Origin: Methylophilus aquaticus
Lineage (GTDB): Bacteria; Pseudomonadota; Gammaproteobacteria; Burkholderiales; Methylophilaceae
DNA: 64,000 nucleotides
NCBI RefSeq assembly: GCF_030769565.1
Contig: NZ_JAVCAP010000021.1
Span: 53,000 to 116,999, forward strand
Reading direction: 5' to 3'
Under the pieces are notes generated by a model. That model saw only the letters and a list, made by a program, of their open reading frames with translations, was not told the DNA's origin and made no database searches. The position numbers and the translations under genes were made by a program. Every line of letters begins with the position of its first letter. Positions within the stretch are counted from its first letter, which is position 1. Positions 1 through 9,722 of the stretch are shown here, in pieces.

Positions 1-26
1 TCAATTCTTAGCGATTAGGAGATAGT

Positions 27-1820
27 ATGAAGAAATCATCACGTGCCATGCTTGGCGCACTTGTTGGAGGGCTGTTCGCAACTGCATCTGGTTTTGCTTT
101 TGCCGATGCGGATCTCGACAAGGCGCTCAATACTGCAGGTGCCTGGCCGGTAGCTACCGGTGGTTATTACAGCCAGCATAACAGCCCATTAGCACAAATC
201 AACAAGTCCAACGTTAAAAACGTCAAAGCGGCTTGGTCATTTTCAACCGGTGTTTTGAATGGTCACGAAGGTGCGCCATTGGTCATCGGTGACATGATGT
301 ACATCCACTCTGCTTTTCCAAACAATACCTACGCCTTGAATCTGAACGATCCAGGCAAGATTGTCTGGCAGCACAAGCCTAAGCAAGATGCTTCAACCAA
401 AGCAGTGATGTGCTGTGACGTGGTTGACCGTGGTCTGGCTTACGGTGCAGGTCAAATTGTTAAAAAGCAAGCCAATGGTCATCTGTTAGCGCTGGATGCC
501 AAGACCGGCAAAATCAACTGGGAAGTTGAAGTATGTGATCCAAAAGTGGGTTCAACATTGACCCAGGCGCCATTTGTAGCCAAAGACACGGTATTGATGG
601 GCTGTTCAGGTGCTGAGTTGGGTGTGCGCGGTGCGGTCAACGCATTCGACTTGAAAACGGGTGAGCTGAAATGGCGTGCTTTCGCCACGGGTCCTGACGA
701 AGAAGTCCGTTTGGCCAAAGATTTCAACAGCCAAAACCCACACTATGGTCAATTTGGTTTAGGTACTAAAACCTGGGAAGGCGATGCCTGGAAAATCGGT
801 GGCGGTACAAACTGGGGCTGGTATGCCTATGATCCTAAATTGAACCTGTTCTACTACGGTTCAGGCAACCCGGCACCATGGAACGAAACCATGCGTCCTG
901 GCGACAACAAATGGACAATGACTATCTGGGGTCGTGATCTGGACACCGGTATGGCTAAATGGGGTTACCAAAAGACGCCGCATGACGAGTGGGACTTTGC
1001 GGGTGTGAACCAGATGGTGCTGACCGACCAACCAGTTGACGGCAAAATGACCCCATTGCTGAGCCACATTGACCGTAACGGTATCCTGTACACATTGAAC
1101 CGTGAAACCGGTAAATTGATTGTGGCAGAAAAAGTTGACCCGGCGGTGAACGTGTTCAAAAAAGTGGATTTGAAATCAGGTACACCCGTACGTGATCCAG
1201 AGTTCGCAACACGTATGGACCACAAAGGTACCAACATTTGTCCATCCGCGATGGGCTTCCACAACCAGGGCGTTGACTCTTATGACCCTGAAAGCCGTAC
1301 CTTGTACGCTGGCTTGAACCACATTTGTATGGATTGGGAGCCGTTCATGCTGCCATACCGTGCAGGTCAGTTCTTCGTGGGTGCAACGCTGGCGATGTAC
1401 CCTGGCCCTAACGGTCCAACCAAGAAAGAAATGGGCCAAATCCGTGCATTTGACTTGACGACTGGTAAAGCCAAATGGACCAAGTGGGAGCAGTTTGCAG
1501 CTTGGGGCGGTACTTTGTACACCAAAGGCGGCCTGGTCTGGTACGCAACTCTGGATGGTCACCTGAAAGCGCTGGACAACAAAGACGGTAAAGAACTGTG
1601 GAAATTCAAAATGCCATCTGGTGGTATCGGATCTCCTATGACTTACTCCTTCAAAGGCAAGCAATACGTTGGCAGCATGTACGGTGTTGGCGGTTGGCCT
1701 GGCGTAGGTCTGGTATTTGACTTGACAGACCCAAGTGCTGGTTTGGGTGCGGTAGGTGCGTTCAAAGAACTGCAACACCACACACAAATGGGCGGTGGTT
1801 TGATGGTGTTTGGCCTGTAA
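27..1820 (+). CDS. mxaF: Methanol dehydrogenase large subunit MxaF (Ca-PQQ)
   Basis: Periplasmic PQQ-dependent methanol dehydrogenase alpha subunit, which oxidises methanol to formaldehyde and passes electrons to cytochrome cL. The 597-residue product starts with a Sec signal peptide (about 1-27). It then shows the eight-bladed quinoprotein propeller with repeated tryptophan-docking sequences, and the vicinal Cys-Cys pair at 129-130 that packs on PQQ. In the catalytic segment D-E-W-D-F-A the base is Asp323 and the residue two further on is Ala325. Ala there is typical of calcium MxaF; lanthanide XoxF has Asp. A gga(g) ribosome site lies 5-9 bases before the ATG. First gene of the mxaFJGIRSACKLD operon; its promoter is left of the window. 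Confidence 0.97.
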   Translation: MKKSSRAMLGALVGGLFATASGFAFADADLDKALNTAGAWPVATGGYYSQHNSPLAQINKSNVKNVKAAWSFSTGVLNGHEGAPLVIGDMMYIHSAFPNNTYALNLNDPGKIVWQHKPKQDASTKAVMCCDVVDRGLAYGAGQIVKKQANGHLLALDAKTGKINWEVEVCDPKVGSTLTQAPFVAKDTVLMGCSGAELGVRGAVNAFDLKTGELKWRAFATGPDEEVRLAKDFNSQNPHYGQFGLGTKTWEGDAWKIGGGTNWGWYAYDPKLNLFYYGSGNPAPWNETMRPGDNKWTMTIWGRDLDTGMAKWGYQKTPHDEWDFAGVNQMVLTDQPVDGKMTPLLSHIDRNGILYTLNRETGKLIVAEKVDPAVNVFKKVDLKSGTPVRDPEFATRMDHKGTNICPSAMGFHNQGVDSYDPESRTLYAGLNHICMDWEPFMLPYRAGQFFVGATLAMYPGPNGPTKKEMGQIRAFDLTTGKAKWTKWEQFAAWGGTLYTKGGLVWYATLDGHLKALDNKDGKELWKFKMPSGGIGSPMTYSFKGKQYVGSMYGVGGWPGVGLVFDLTDPSAGLGAVGAFKELQHHTQMGGGLMVFGL

Positions 1821-1855
1821 TCAAGACAGATTACCCCTGTCGTCAATCATCAGGA

Positions 1856-1892
1856 CGGCTGGCCGGTGTGTTTCATCGTGCCTGGCCAGCCG
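1856..1892 (+). promoter_or_regulatory. mxaF-mxaJ intergenic stem-loop
   Basis: CGGCTGGCC (1856-1864) pairs perfectly with GGCCAGCCG (1884-1892) around a 19-base loop. There is no T-run after it, so it is more likely an mRNA-stabilising or partial-attenuation hairpin that keeps mxaF expressed above downstream genes than a full terminator. The role is inferred. Confidence 0.5.
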
Positions 1893-1925
1893 GATCTGGT
1901 GTCAACTGGATGGAGAAGGAAAGTA

Positions 1926-2765
1926 ATGAATCAAATTTTCGCAAGCGGCTGCCAGTGGGCAGTGCGAGCATCTGTCATGGCCGTGTTGAGTGTGTGTGCA
2001 GTGCCTGTATTGGCCGAGCCACTCAATGTATGTGCCGGCAAGGCTGAGTTGCCATTTTCAAACGATCAGAAAGAGGGCTTCGAAAACACGATTGCACAAC
2101 TGGTAGGCAAGGCATTGAATGTCCCGGTCAATTTTGTCTGGTGGACCAATGCGCTGACTGTAGGCAAAGACCTGGATGAGAAAAAATGTGATGTATTGAT
2201 CGGCACCGACCCGGCTGACCCACGCATATTACCGACCAAGGCTTACTACAGAACCGGTTATGTATTCATTACCCGTGAAGACCGCGAGATTGATATCACC
2301 TCCTGGGATCATCCTTATTTAAAAGAAAGAAATTTCCGTATTGGCGTGATGCCGGATAGCCCCGGCAAAAACATGTTGCTGCAAATCAACCGCTTTGACG
2401 ACATGTTTGACTACTTTACTGAAATCCAGAATTTCCAGTCCACCCGTAACCGTTACATTCGTGTCGAACCGTCACGACTGGTGAACGACGTGGTGAGTAA
2501 ACATCTGCATGCAGCCATGTTATGGGCGCCTGAAGCTGCACGCTATGTGCATGCTGCTGAGGTGCCATTGAAAATGGTGCTGGTGGAAGATAACGCCAAA
2601 AAAGCCAATGGTGAAAAAATCCCGATGCAGTACAGCGTTGTGATGGGCGTGCGTAAATCCGCCCCGGAGCTGCGTGATGCTCTTGATCGCGTCATTGATG
2701 CGCATGGTGCCGAGATTGAAGCCATCTTGAAAAAAGAAGGCATCCCGCTGTTACCCGTAAATTAA
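1926..2765 (+). CDS. mxaJ: MxaJ, methanol dehydrogenase-associated periplasmic binding protein
   Basis: Family of solute-binding-protein-like periplasmic proteins encoded beside methanol dehydrogenases and needed for active MDH; recent models give it a chaperone role for the large subunit. The start is the ATG at 1926, behind agaaggaaag, giving 279 residues; an upstream in-frame extension to 1866 has no ribosome site. It has a signal peptide ending near VLAEP, then the N-terminal lobe (LNVCAGKAELPFSND) and a two-lobed SBP fold through to the C terminus. It lies between mxaF and mxaG as in the canonical operon. Confidence 0.93.
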   Translation: MNQIFASGCQWAVRASVMAVLSVCAVPVLAEPLNVCAGKAELPFSNDQKEGFENTIAQLVGKALNVPVNFVWWTNALTVGKDLDEKKCDVLIGTDPADPRILPTKAYYRTGYVFITREDREIDITSWDHPYLKERNFRIGVMPDSPGKNMLLQINRFDDMFDYFTEIQNFQSTRNRYIRVEPSRLVNDVVSKHLHAAMLWAPEAARYVHAAEVPLKMVLVEDNAKKANGEKIPMQYSVVMGVRKSAPELRDALDRVIDAHGAEIEAILKKEGIPLLPVN

Positions 2766-2806
2766 CGGGTAGTCATTAATTTATTGTTGTTTTTTGGAGT
2801 AATGAA

Positions 2807-3400
2807 TTGAAAGTATCTCAACAACCTCAGCCGCGACGTATCGGCCAACAGCTTGCCATGACATTTGGCGTCACAGGGTTGGTCATGGCCGCATTTTTTA
2901 CAGTGGCCTGTGCCAAGGCCGATGGCCCTGCACAAGAAAAGGCTGGCAATGCAGCACCTGCCAAGCTGGAATTGAAAGACGGCCCGCCGCTGGAGTTTCG
3001 TGGCACGTTGTCTGGTGATGTGCTGGAGATGGTGCCGATGGAAGACGAGGTGGTGACGCCTGAGGCCAAACACTTTCTGGCCACTGGTGAGAACCCCTAC
3101 CAGGGCAATCAGGAGGCCGTCAATAAAGGGTATACCATTTTCTCCACGGCCTGTTCTGGTTGCCATGGCCATCTGGCGGAAGGCAAGCTAGGTCCTGCCT
3201 TGGCGGATGACTACTGGACTTACCCGAAAAACGAGACCGATAAAGGGATTTTTGAAACCATTTATGGCGGCGCAGCCGGCATGATGGGCCCACAACAGGG
3301 GCGCCTGACCGTGGATGAAATTCTGCATGTGATTGCCTGGGTTCGTCATCAGGCCGAAGAAAATGCCAAAAATGGCGGCGCTGCAGCCAACCATGGTTAA
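2807..3400 (+). CDS. mxaG: Cytochrome cL (MxaG)
   Basis: Periplasmic c-type cytochrome, the specific electron acceptor of MxaFI. A single haem motif C-S-G-C-H sits at 116-120, and the G-M-M-G-P around 158-162 can supply the axial methionine. The only start that keeps the charged n-region of the signal peptide is TTG at 2807, seven bases after ggag; the nearby ATG at 2802 runs straight into a stop. The hydrophobic segment at about 19-35 ends in T-V-A-C, so a lipid-anchored form is possible but unproven. 197 residues, between mxaJ and mxaI. Confidence 0.93.
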   Translation: MKVSQQPQPRRIGQQLAMTFGVTGLVMAAFFTVACAKADGPAQEKAGNAAPAKLELKDGPPLEFRGTLSGDVLEMVPMEDEVVTPEAKHFLATGENPYQGNQEAVNKGYTIFSTACSGCHGHLAEGKLGPALADDYWTYPKNETDKGIFETIYGGAAGMMGPQQGRLTVDEILHVIAWVRHQAEENAKNGGAAANHG

Positions 3401-3546
3401 TCCCATGCTGCAGCGACAGGGCATCCGCGTTTAAGTGAATGCCTTGCGCCACGATTTGTATGCACAGTATTGCAAGGGTGTTTGGCTGGTGGACATCTCT
3501 TGTAATTAAAAAATACACACCAGTTAATTTAAAAAAGGAGAAAGTG

Positions 3547-3822
3547 ATGAAACACGTATTGACATTACTGGCAGTAGCCGGTGTGTTGGCTGTGTCCAAT
3601 CAGGCTCTGGCTTATGACGGTCAAAACTGTAAAGAGCCAGGCAACTGCTGGGAAGCCAAACCCGGCTATCCGGAAAAAATTGCGGGTTCCAAATATGACC
3701 CAAAACATGATCCGGCTGAAGTCAGCAAACAAGAGCAAGCCATTAAAGCCATTGATGCACGTAACGCTAAACGCATTGCCAATGCCAAAGCAACAGGTAC
3801 CTTTGTTTTTGATGTGAAGTGA
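3547..3822 (+). CDS. mxaI: Methanol dehydrogenase small subunit MxaI
   Basis: Beta subunit of the alpha2-beta2 MxaFI enzyme, a small lysine-rich periplasmic protein found only with calcium MDH. The product is 91 residues: a signal peptide to about residue 22, then the conserved start YDGQNCKEPGNCWEAKPGYP with its two cysteines, and a long charged helix. The ATG at 3547 follows an aaaggag site; the longer reading from 3439 adds unrelated sequence. Its presence confirms a true MxaFI system and not only XoxF. Confidence 0.96.
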   Translation: MKHVLTLLAVAGVLAVSNQALAYDGQNCKEPGNCWEAKPGYPEKIAGSKYDPKHDPAEVSKQEQAIKAIDARNAKRIANAKATGTFVFDVK

Positions 3823-3843
3823 TCGTCATTTCCCCCCAATGAG

Positions 3844-3867
3844 GCTGATATCGGCAGCGATATCAGC
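3844..3867 (+). promoter_or_regulatory. mxaI-mxaR intergenic stem-loop
   Basis: GCTGATATC and GATATCAGC form a perfect 9-bp stem with a 6-base loop, 22 bases after the mxaI stop. There is no T-run. It probably marks the border between the abundant structural mRNA (mxaFJGI) and the low-level maturation genes, acting as a 3' stabiliser or weak attenuator (inference). Confidence 0.55.
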
Positions 3868-3956
3868 TTCAAACTCCCTGGTAGTGTTGTTGCAAAGGTA
3901 TGCAGGTTGCGTGCAGCCGCCATACCTCTGTGTCATCACGAATAACGGAATCATGT

Positions 3957-4976
3957 ATGCAAAACAAGATTGAACTGCCGGTCTGGCGGGAACGCGCAAT
4001 CGCCTTTGAGCAAGCCTTACAAACGGTGGTGGTCGGTATGCCGGAGCAGGTGCGTGCCCTGACCATCGCTATATTTTCGCGTGGGCATGTCTTGCTGGAA
4101 GGCGATGTAGGCGTAGGTAAAACCACCTTGTTACGGGCGGCTGCCCAGTTGCTGGGTGGAGGCTATCAGCGGATTGAAGGGGCGATTGATCTGATGCCCA
4201 GCGATTTTCTGTATCACGCATACATCAATGAACAGGGGCAAGCGGCGGTGAAGCCCGGTCCCTTGCTGCAGCATGATGAAGCCCTGGCCGTGTTCTTTTT
4301 TAATGAAATTAACCGGGCACGCCCGCAGGCACATGCCTTGTTTTTGCGGTTGATGGCTGAGCGTTCGGTGAATGCTTTTAACCGCGAATATCATTTTCCC
4401 CACCTGACGGTGTTCGCTGACCGTAACCGGCTGGAACGCGAGGAAACCTTTGAGATTCCGGCCGCCGCACGCGACCGTTTTCTGATGGAAATCTCAGTCA
4501 AGGCGCCGGAGTCGCGCGAGCTGCAACGTTCCTTGATGTTTGATACCCGCTTTTATGATGTGGATGCGCTGGTCAATGCCTTGCCATCCGGCCTCACGCC
4601 TTACGATCAGCTCAATGCGGTGGCTGCAGCAGTGCAAGCCAGTGTACGTGCTGAAGACAGTTTGCAGGAGTATGCGGTGAATTTGTGGCGCGCGCTGAAA
4701 GACCCGGTGGCTTTTGGTATTCAACTTGAGGATGTGGATATGTCCAGACTGCTGGCAGGCGGCGCCAGTCCTCGCGGGATGGCCATGCTGATGCGTAGTG
4801 CGCGTACACGCGCCTGGCTGGAAGGTCGCGATTATCTGACTCCGGATGATATTCGTGCCATCTGGCCAGTGGTCGTCGGTCACCGTGTATTCTTGAATGG
4901 GGCCTATGCCATGCAGCGCGAGCGCCTGGCGCCTCAGCTTCTGCAGGCGGTACTGGATAAGGTGTCCGCGCCTTAA
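3957..4976 (+). CDS. mxaR: MxaR, MoxR-type AAA+ ATPase
   Basis: Cytoplasmic MoxR-family AAA+ ATPase that works with the VWA/DUF58 proteins MxaS, C and L to mature methanol dehydrogenase (calcium insertion in the current model). The 339-residue product has Walker A GDVGVGKT near 49-56. The Walker B segment at 112-118 reads A-V-F-F-F-N-E, with Asn where MoxR proteins usually have Asp. The ATG at 3957 is chosen over the longer frame from 3900 because it follows acggaa and opens with a normal MoxR N terminus. It leads the RSACKL block. Confidence 0.92.
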   Translation: MQNKIELPVWRERAIAFEQALQTVVVGMPEQVRALTIAIFSRGHVLLEGDVGVGKTTLLRAAAQLLGGGYQRIEGAIDLMPSDFLYHAYINEQGQAAVKPGPLLQHDEALAVFFFNEINRARPQAHALFLRLMAERSVNAFNREYHFPHLTVFADRNRLEREETFEIPAAARDRFLMEISVKAPESRELQRSLMFDTRFYDVDALVNALPSGLTPYDQLNAVAAAVQASVRAEDSLQEYAVNLWRALKDPVAFGIQLEDVDMSRLLAGGASPRGMAMLMRSARTRAWLEGRDYLTPDDIRAIWPVVVGHRVFLNGAYAMQRERLAPQLLQAVLDKVSAP

Positions 4977-5023
4977 GCGGATGTGGTGAGCCATGCCAGT
5001 TTTTTGTTTGCAAGTTGCCCGTG

Positions 5024-6076
5024 ATGACACTCAGTAATCCTGTGAGACGCGCCTTTAAACGTGCAGGTCAGAGCCTGTCAACCATGTTGGGGCCAGCCAG
5101 CATTTCTTCAGCCGTGTCAGTCCCGCCGGAATCATCAGGGGCAAGTGCCTTGCCGTCAGATGCCTTATCTCCCTTACCGGCAACCGGTGGGCTGAATGAC
5201 CGCTTTGATCCCGCCCTGTTTACTTATCAGGTGAACTGGCGCTCGGTGGCTTATCACGCCGGTGCCTATCTGACCCGACACCAGGGTGCTGGCAGCGATT
5301 TTGCCGGATTTTCACCATTACTTGCCAGCCCTGACCCGCGCCGGGTCGATGTGCGCGCCAGTTTGCGGTCCATTCCCCAGCAATTGATGGTGCGTACATT
5401 TCTTGAGCGCGGCGCGATTCGGGTATTTGCCTTGCTCGATGTATCGAGTTCCATGCAGTTTGAGGGCATGCGTGACCAGCGTCAGCAAATGACCGAGCTG
5501 GCTGCGGCCATTGCCTGGTCGGCGACCCGGCAGGGGGATGCTTTTGGCTTGCTGGCCGCCGATGACAGCGTGCAAGCCGCACTCACCATCCCGACGGGGT
5601 ATCAGCAAACGCTGGCACAGCAGGTGGCCACCCAATGTACCCGCTTCTGGCAGCAGCGGGCAGCCGAGCTCCAGCCATGTCAGTCAGCGGCCATGCCGCA
5701 GGCGGCAGCGTCACTCGGCGCGCAACGTGCACTGGTGTTTCTCATTTCTGATTTTTACTGGTCAGCGGAGCAGCTGGCACGCACATTAACCGCTTGCGAG
5801 GGGCATGATGTGGTGCCACTGGTATTGCGTGACCCCGCCGCTTTTGAGCAGGTGCCAGCTTTCGGCTGGGCGCGTGTAAGGGATATGGAAACCGGGCAGG
5901 AAACCGGCCTGATGCTGCGGCCAGCCTTGCAAAGCCGCATGCATGCGCATGCCAAACAACAGCGCGCGCTTTTATCGGCGACCTTCGCCCGCCATGGCAC
6001 ACGCCCGCCGTTGTGGTTAGCCCCACAGTGGCGTCCCGAACAACTCAGTCAACATTTACTGGAGACTTGTGCATGA
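5024..6076 (+). CDS. mxaS: MxaS, DUF58 protein
   Basis: DUF58/VWA-like partner of MxaR in methanol dehydrogenase maturation. A Ser/Pro/Ala-rich N-terminal tail of about 55 residues is followed by the DUF58 region; the conserved S-P-D-P-R-R element is near 102-107 and the MIDAS-type D-V-S-S-S is at 139-143. No membrane span is obvious. The start is uncertain: the ATG at 5024 and TTG at 5015 are both possible and neither has a clear ribosome site. At 350 residues it is longer than the second copy (285), mostly because of the tail. Its stop overlaps the mxaA start by 4 bases. Confidence 0.88.
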   Translation: MTLSNPVRRAFKRAGQSLSTMLGPASISSAVSVPPESSGASALPSDALSPLPATGGLNDRFDPALFTYQVNWRSVAYHAGAYLTRHQGAGSDFAGFSPLLASPDPRRVDVRASLRSIPQQLMVRTFLERGAIRVFALLDVSSSMQFEGMRDQRQQMTELAAAIAWSATRQGDAFGLLAADDSVQAALTIPTGYQQTLAQQVATQCTRFWQQRAAELQPCQSAAMPQAAASLGAQRALVFLISDFYWSAEQLARTLTACEGHDVVPLVLRDPAAFEQVPAFGWARVRDMETGQETGLMLRPALQSRMHAHAKQQRALLSATFARHGTRPPLWLAPQWRPEQLSQHLLETCA

Positions 6077-7005
6077 TGCGTTTTGCTTGCGCCATGTTTA
6101 CACCCATGATCGCGCCCATGCTACTGCCTGCGTGTGCGATAGCTTTGCTGGGCTGGATGCCAGCCTCCTCTGCGGCTGAAAGTCAGCCGCCGGGCGTCAG
6201 CATTGAAAGCCATACCCGTGAAACCGATTACACGCTGGGCAGCATCGCGCATCAGCATTTGCAGGTACGCGTGCCTGCCGGGTTCACGCTTGATCCGGGA
6301 TCACTGCCACAAAAAGCGCAAAACGAAGCCATCGAGTTACGTGATGCGCACTGGACGCTCTCCAGCAAGGCAGATGGCAACCATTATGACTTTGTACTGG
6401 ATTGGCAAATTTTTGTCGCATGGGCATCGGTCAAAAATATCCCACTCAAGCCGTTGCATCTGGTGTTTAAAAACAAACAACAGACACTGAATGTGGATGT
6501 GCTAGGTGACAAGGTACTGGTGTCGACTTTGTTGCCACCCAAAATGGATGATGCGCACGTCAAGCTGTATGCAGATGCACCACTGCCTGCCTGGCCATTG
6601 CAACCTGTGCTGCTGCGAATGCTGGGTTTCGGCCTGTTGCTGCTGCTGGCACTGACCTATCTGGCCTGGGTGATGGGCTGGATTCAATTGCCACAAGAGC
6701 GCCGTATGCCATTTCGTCAGGCATGGCGCACCATGCGCACCTTTTCTGATCAGGACCCGAATGCCATCAAACTGGCGATGCGTACACTCACACATGCGAT
6801 GGACCAGTTTGCCGGTCAGGCAGTCACCGCTGAAAACTTAAGCTCATGGTTGCAGCAGCAGCCACGTCTGGCACCCCACGCGGCGGCCTTGCAGGCCTTT
6901 TATGCCGATGTGCAGCGCACGTTCTTTGCTGGACAGTCGCCAGCATGCGCTGTTTCAGAACTGCGGGCTTTGGCGCGTCAACTCAGTCAGCTTGAAGTGT
7001 CATGA
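6073..7005 (+). CDS. mxaA: MxaA, methanol dehydrogenase maturation protein
   Basis: Exported, membrane-anchored protein of the MxaACKLD group needed for calcium insertion or stability of MDH. 310 residues: a signal peptide or N-terminal anchor, a beta-rich periplasmic region, a strongly hydrophobic helix at about 178-198 (near LGFGLLLLLALTYLAWVMG) and a cytoplasmic C-terminal helical domain. The start ATG at 6073 has ggaga seven bases upstream and overlaps the mxaS stop (ATGA). The next gene overlaps its stop in the same way, which indicates tight translational coupling. Confidence 0.88.
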   Translation: MMRFACAMFTPMIAPMLLPACAIALLGWMPASSAAESQPPGVSIESHTRETDYTLGSIAHQHLQVRVPAGFTLDPGSLPQKAQNEAIELRDAHWTLSSKADGNHYDFVLDWQIFVAWASVKNIPLKPLHLVFKNKQQTLNVDVLGDKVLVSTLLPPKMDDAHVKLYADAPLPAWPLQPVLLRMLGFGLLLLLALTYLAWVMGWIQLPQERRMPFRQAWRTMRTFSDQDPNAIKLAMRTLTHAMDQFAGQAVTAENLSSWLQQQPRLAPHAAALQAFYADVQRTFFAGQSPACAVSELRALARQLSQLEVS

Positions 7006-8048
7006 TGCAAACGACATGGACAGCCCTGATGAGCTGGGAGAGCTGGGGCTTGAGCAGGCATTGGCCTTTGCTATGCCTGCCACTGGCTTTGCTGCCTTTG
7101 TGCTTGCGTGGGTTTGTCGCTTTTGCACACCCGGCAGTGCAGGGCTTGCCAGAAGATATGCTCTCGATCTGGATGGCACGGCTCTGGCGCTGGGCTGCCG
7201 CATTGCTGCTGGCCGCTTTGTGCCTGGCATTGGCGGGGCCTTACTTGCATACGCAGCACATTGAAAAGCTCGGACGGGGTGCGCATGTGATGATTGTGCT
7301 GGACCGCAGTGCCAGTATGAATGATCCGTTTGCCAAAAAGGCGGGTGCCGACCCCCGTGCTTCCGATGCCCGCATCTCGAAAATGGTGGCTGCGCGTGAT
7401 GTGCTGAAAAGCATGGTCAAGCAGGGTCATGAAGATTTAATGGGCATGGTCACGTTCAGTACTTCGCCGATTCTGGCCGCGCCATTAGGCAGTGACCGCG
7501 GCTTTGTGCAGGCCGCACTCGACGCCACGGAGGCCGGGGGCATGGGCTTTACCGCTGTCGCACGGGGCTTGGGCATGGCGCTGGATTACTTTTCTGACCA
7601 GCCGGTGACGGGCGCGCGTGCCATCGTGCTGGTGTCGGATGGTGGTGCGCATCTGGATGGTAAAACCCAGGATATGCTGCGCGCCATGTTTATGCGGCAG
7701 CAGGCTTCTTTGTACTGGATTTATTTACGTTCTGAAAATGGGGCCAGCCTCAAGCAGACGCCGGGGCAGGAAGAAAGTGTAGACGCCTATCCTGAATATG
7801 CACTGCATGAATATTTTCAGACCTTGCATGTACCTTACCACGTTTACGAAGCAGAAAATCCGCAAACTGTGGCGGCGGCGATTCAGGATATCGCCCGCTT
7901 GAAAAATAAACCCACCCGCTACATGGAGCCGGTGTCGCGTGTGGATTTGAGTGGCTATTTTTATCTCATGGCCTGCTTGGCATGCCTGGTGTTATGTGTG
8001 ATTGACCGTCTGGAGTTGAAACAGTGGCCGCTTTCTTCAAACAATTGA
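7002..8048 (+). CDS. mxaC: MxaC, VWA-domain membrane protein
   Basis: Membrane-bound VWA protein of the MDH maturation complex. 348 residues: hydrophobic helices near 22-40 and 62-78, a VWA domain with MIDAS D-R-S-A-S (Asp101, Ser103, Ser105), and a C-terminal helix around 316-333. MxaC has been linked to calcium incorporation into MDH. The ATG at 7002 overlaps the mxaA stop. The layout matches the BatA-type proteins that accompany MoxR ATPases. Confidence 0.9.
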   Translation: MMQTTWTALMSWESWGLSRHWPLLCLPLALLPLCLRGFVAFAHPAVQGLPEDMLSIWMARLWRWAAALLLAALCLALAGPYLHTQHIEKLGRGAHVMIVLDRSASMNDPFAKKAGADPRASDARISKMVAARDVLKSMVKQGHEDLMGMVTFSTSPILAAPLGSDRGFVQAALDATEAGGMGFTAVARGLGMALDYFSDQPVTGARAIVLVSDGGAHLDGKTQDMLRAMFMRQQASLYWIYLRSENGASLKQTPGQEESVDAYPEYALHEYFQTLHVPYHVYEAENPQTVAAAIQDIARLKNKPTRYMEPVSRVDLSGYFYLMACLACLVLCVIDRLELKQWPLSSNN

Positions 8049-8635
8049 ATTCCCTGCGACAACGCATTTTGCCATGGGCGATTGTGCTGGCTGTGGTGTG
8101 CTTGGTGGGTGTGTGCTGGCAGGGTGTCCGCCTGACGCAAGCGCTGCATTATCGCGCCAGTATGCAACCTCACGCCCTGGTAAAAGTGGATAGTGTTGGC
8201 ACGGAGAACACGGCGCAGGCATTGTTTGCCAACGCGGTGTATCAGGATGACCATGGTCAACCCGAACAGGCACTGGCGCTCTATACGCAACTGGCCAGAA
8301 CAGTAGAGGCCGATGACCCTTTGCGCAAGCAGGCCTATTTTAACAGCGGTAATGTCTATATGCGGATGGCGACGCGCCTGCTGGAGCAACAGGGTTTGCC
8401 CGCCTGGGATGAGGCCGGGCCGCTGGTGGCGCTGGCCAAAGAAAGTTATCAGCACGCCTTGCGACAGGACCCTGCATGGTCGGAGGTGAAATACAACTAT
8501 CAACTGGCCTTGCGCCTGGCGCCGACCACCTATGGCATGCACGGACCGACACAGTATGAGGATGAGCAGATCAAGCAGGAAGAAAAACCCAGTGGCTGGC
8601 CAGCGATGCCGGGTAATCCGCGAGGGATGCCATGA
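8024..8635 (+). CDS. mxaK: MxaK, membrane-anchored maturation protein
   Basis: Small component of the MDH maturation complex. It starts with GTG at 8024, inside the last 25 bases of mxaC. One N-terminal membrane helix (about 15-37) is followed by a helical TPR-like region (A-L-F-A-N-A-V-Y-Q-D-D and Y-F-N-S-G-N-V-Y style repeats), which suggests protein-protein contacts in the periplasm. 203 residues. Its stop overlaps the mxaL ATG (ATGA). Confidence 0.86.
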   Translation: MAAFFKQLNSLRQRILPWAIVLAVVCLVGVCWQGVRLTQALHYRASMQPHALVKVDSVGTENTAQALFANAVYQDDHGQPEQALALYTQLARTVEADDPLRKQAYFNSGNVYMRMATRLLEQQGLPAWDEAGPLVALAKESYQHALRQDPAWSEVKYNYQLALRLAPTTYGMHGPTQYEDEQIKQEEKPSGWPAMPGNPRGMP

Positions 8636-9720
8636 GTGTGTCAGAGCATTGGCGTGCGTTACGCCAGTCGTTGAATGCCAGTCAGCCGCGTCAGCGCTGG
8701 CGCGCACGTGGCTTGTGGTGGGGGGCGTTATTGCTGGGCCTGACCTTGCTGCATCCGCAAGCCTCTTTACCCAATCGTGTGTATGACTGGTTTTTTGTAG
8801 TAGACATTACCCAGAGCATGAATGTGCAGGATTACCAGCAGGGCGGGAAAAGTGTCAGCCGCTTGCAGGTGGCCAAACAAGCCCTGCGGCAAACCATTGC
8901 CCGCCTGCCTTGCGGCTCACGGGTTGCGCTGGGCCTGTTTACCGAGCGTAACAGCCTGAACATTGTAAGGCCGGTAGAGGTGTGCAGCCACTATGCTGCA
9001 CTGGATCAAACCATTGCCCGGCTGGACTGGCGCATGGCCTGGGCCGCCGACTCGTTTATTGCGCATGGCGTGTACAGTGCGCTTGAGCAAACACCGGGGC
9101 TGGGCAAAGAGATGCGGCTGATGGTACTGACCGACGGCCATCAGGCGCCACCGGCTAACCCCAAATATATGCCCGCGTTTGCAGGCAAAGCTGGCGAAGT
9201 CAAAGGCTATCTGATCGGCATGGGGCAGCCGACCCCCAGTCCGATTCCCAAGCTGGATGAAAAAGATGCGGTGGCAGGCTACTGGGAACAAGAAGAAGTG
9301 CAGCGCTTTGGCAATTTCGGCATGGCGGAAACCTTGTCGGTGTTGGCCATGGAGCAAGGTCAGCATGACCGCAATGCGGGACATGGTGCCGGTTCTGATC
9401 TGTTGAGCAATGCGCACCTGTCGGGTCTGGATGCGGCTAATCTGCAACGGCTGTCGTCACAGACTGGCCTGGACTATGCTGCGCTGACGCAGCCTTCAGA
9501 GTTGCCTGCCCTGGCCACTGGCATGGGCCTGTCCGCCTATCGCTGGGCGGATACCGATATGCGGCCATGGCTGGCGGTGCCTGCCATCGTGCTGTTCTGT
9601 ATTTACCTGATACTCACCTTTGCTGACAGCGGCCTGTGGATGACGGCAAGCCGCCTGGTCAGGCAGGTGTGTGGCAGCGTGAAGCCTTTTTTACCATCCC
9701 GTTTTCGTTTGAAGGAGTAA
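8632..9720 (+). CDS. mxaL: MxaL, VWA-domain membrane protein
   Basis: Second VWA protein of the maturation complex, linked genetically to calcium insertion into MDH. 362 residues with an N-terminal hydrophobic segment near 27-42, a VWA domain, and a C-terminal membrane helix (near A-I-V-L-F-C-I-Y-L-I-L-T-F). The MIDAS reads D-I-T-Q-S (58-62), with Thr where the canonical D-x-S-x-S has Ser; the paralogue at 30350 has D-I-S-E-S. A 4-base overlap links it to mxaK, and mxaD follows after 2 bases. Confidence 0.9.
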   Translation: MSVSEHWRALRQSLNASQPRQRWRARGLWWGALLLGLTLLHPQASLPNRVYDWFFVVDITQSMNVQDYQQGGKSVSRLQVAKQALRQTIARLPCGSRVALGLFTERNSLNIVRPVEVCSHYAALDQTIARLDWRMAWAADSFIAHGVYSALEQTPGLGKEMRLMVLTDGHQAPPANPKYMPAFAGKAGEVKGYLIGMGQPTPSPIPKLDEKDAVAGYWEQEEVQRFGNFGMAETLSVLAMEQGQHDRNAGHGAGSDLLSNAHLSGLDAANLQRLSSQTGLDYAALTQPSELPALATGMGLSAYRWADTDMRPWLAVPAIVLFCIYLILTFADSGLWMTASRLVRQVCGSVKPFLPSRFRLKE

Positions 9721-9722
9721 GC

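Noticed and set aside
7961-8707. 248-codon minus strand frame
   Set aside because: Antisense across mxaC, mxaK and mxaL; a by-product of their GC-rich codon use.
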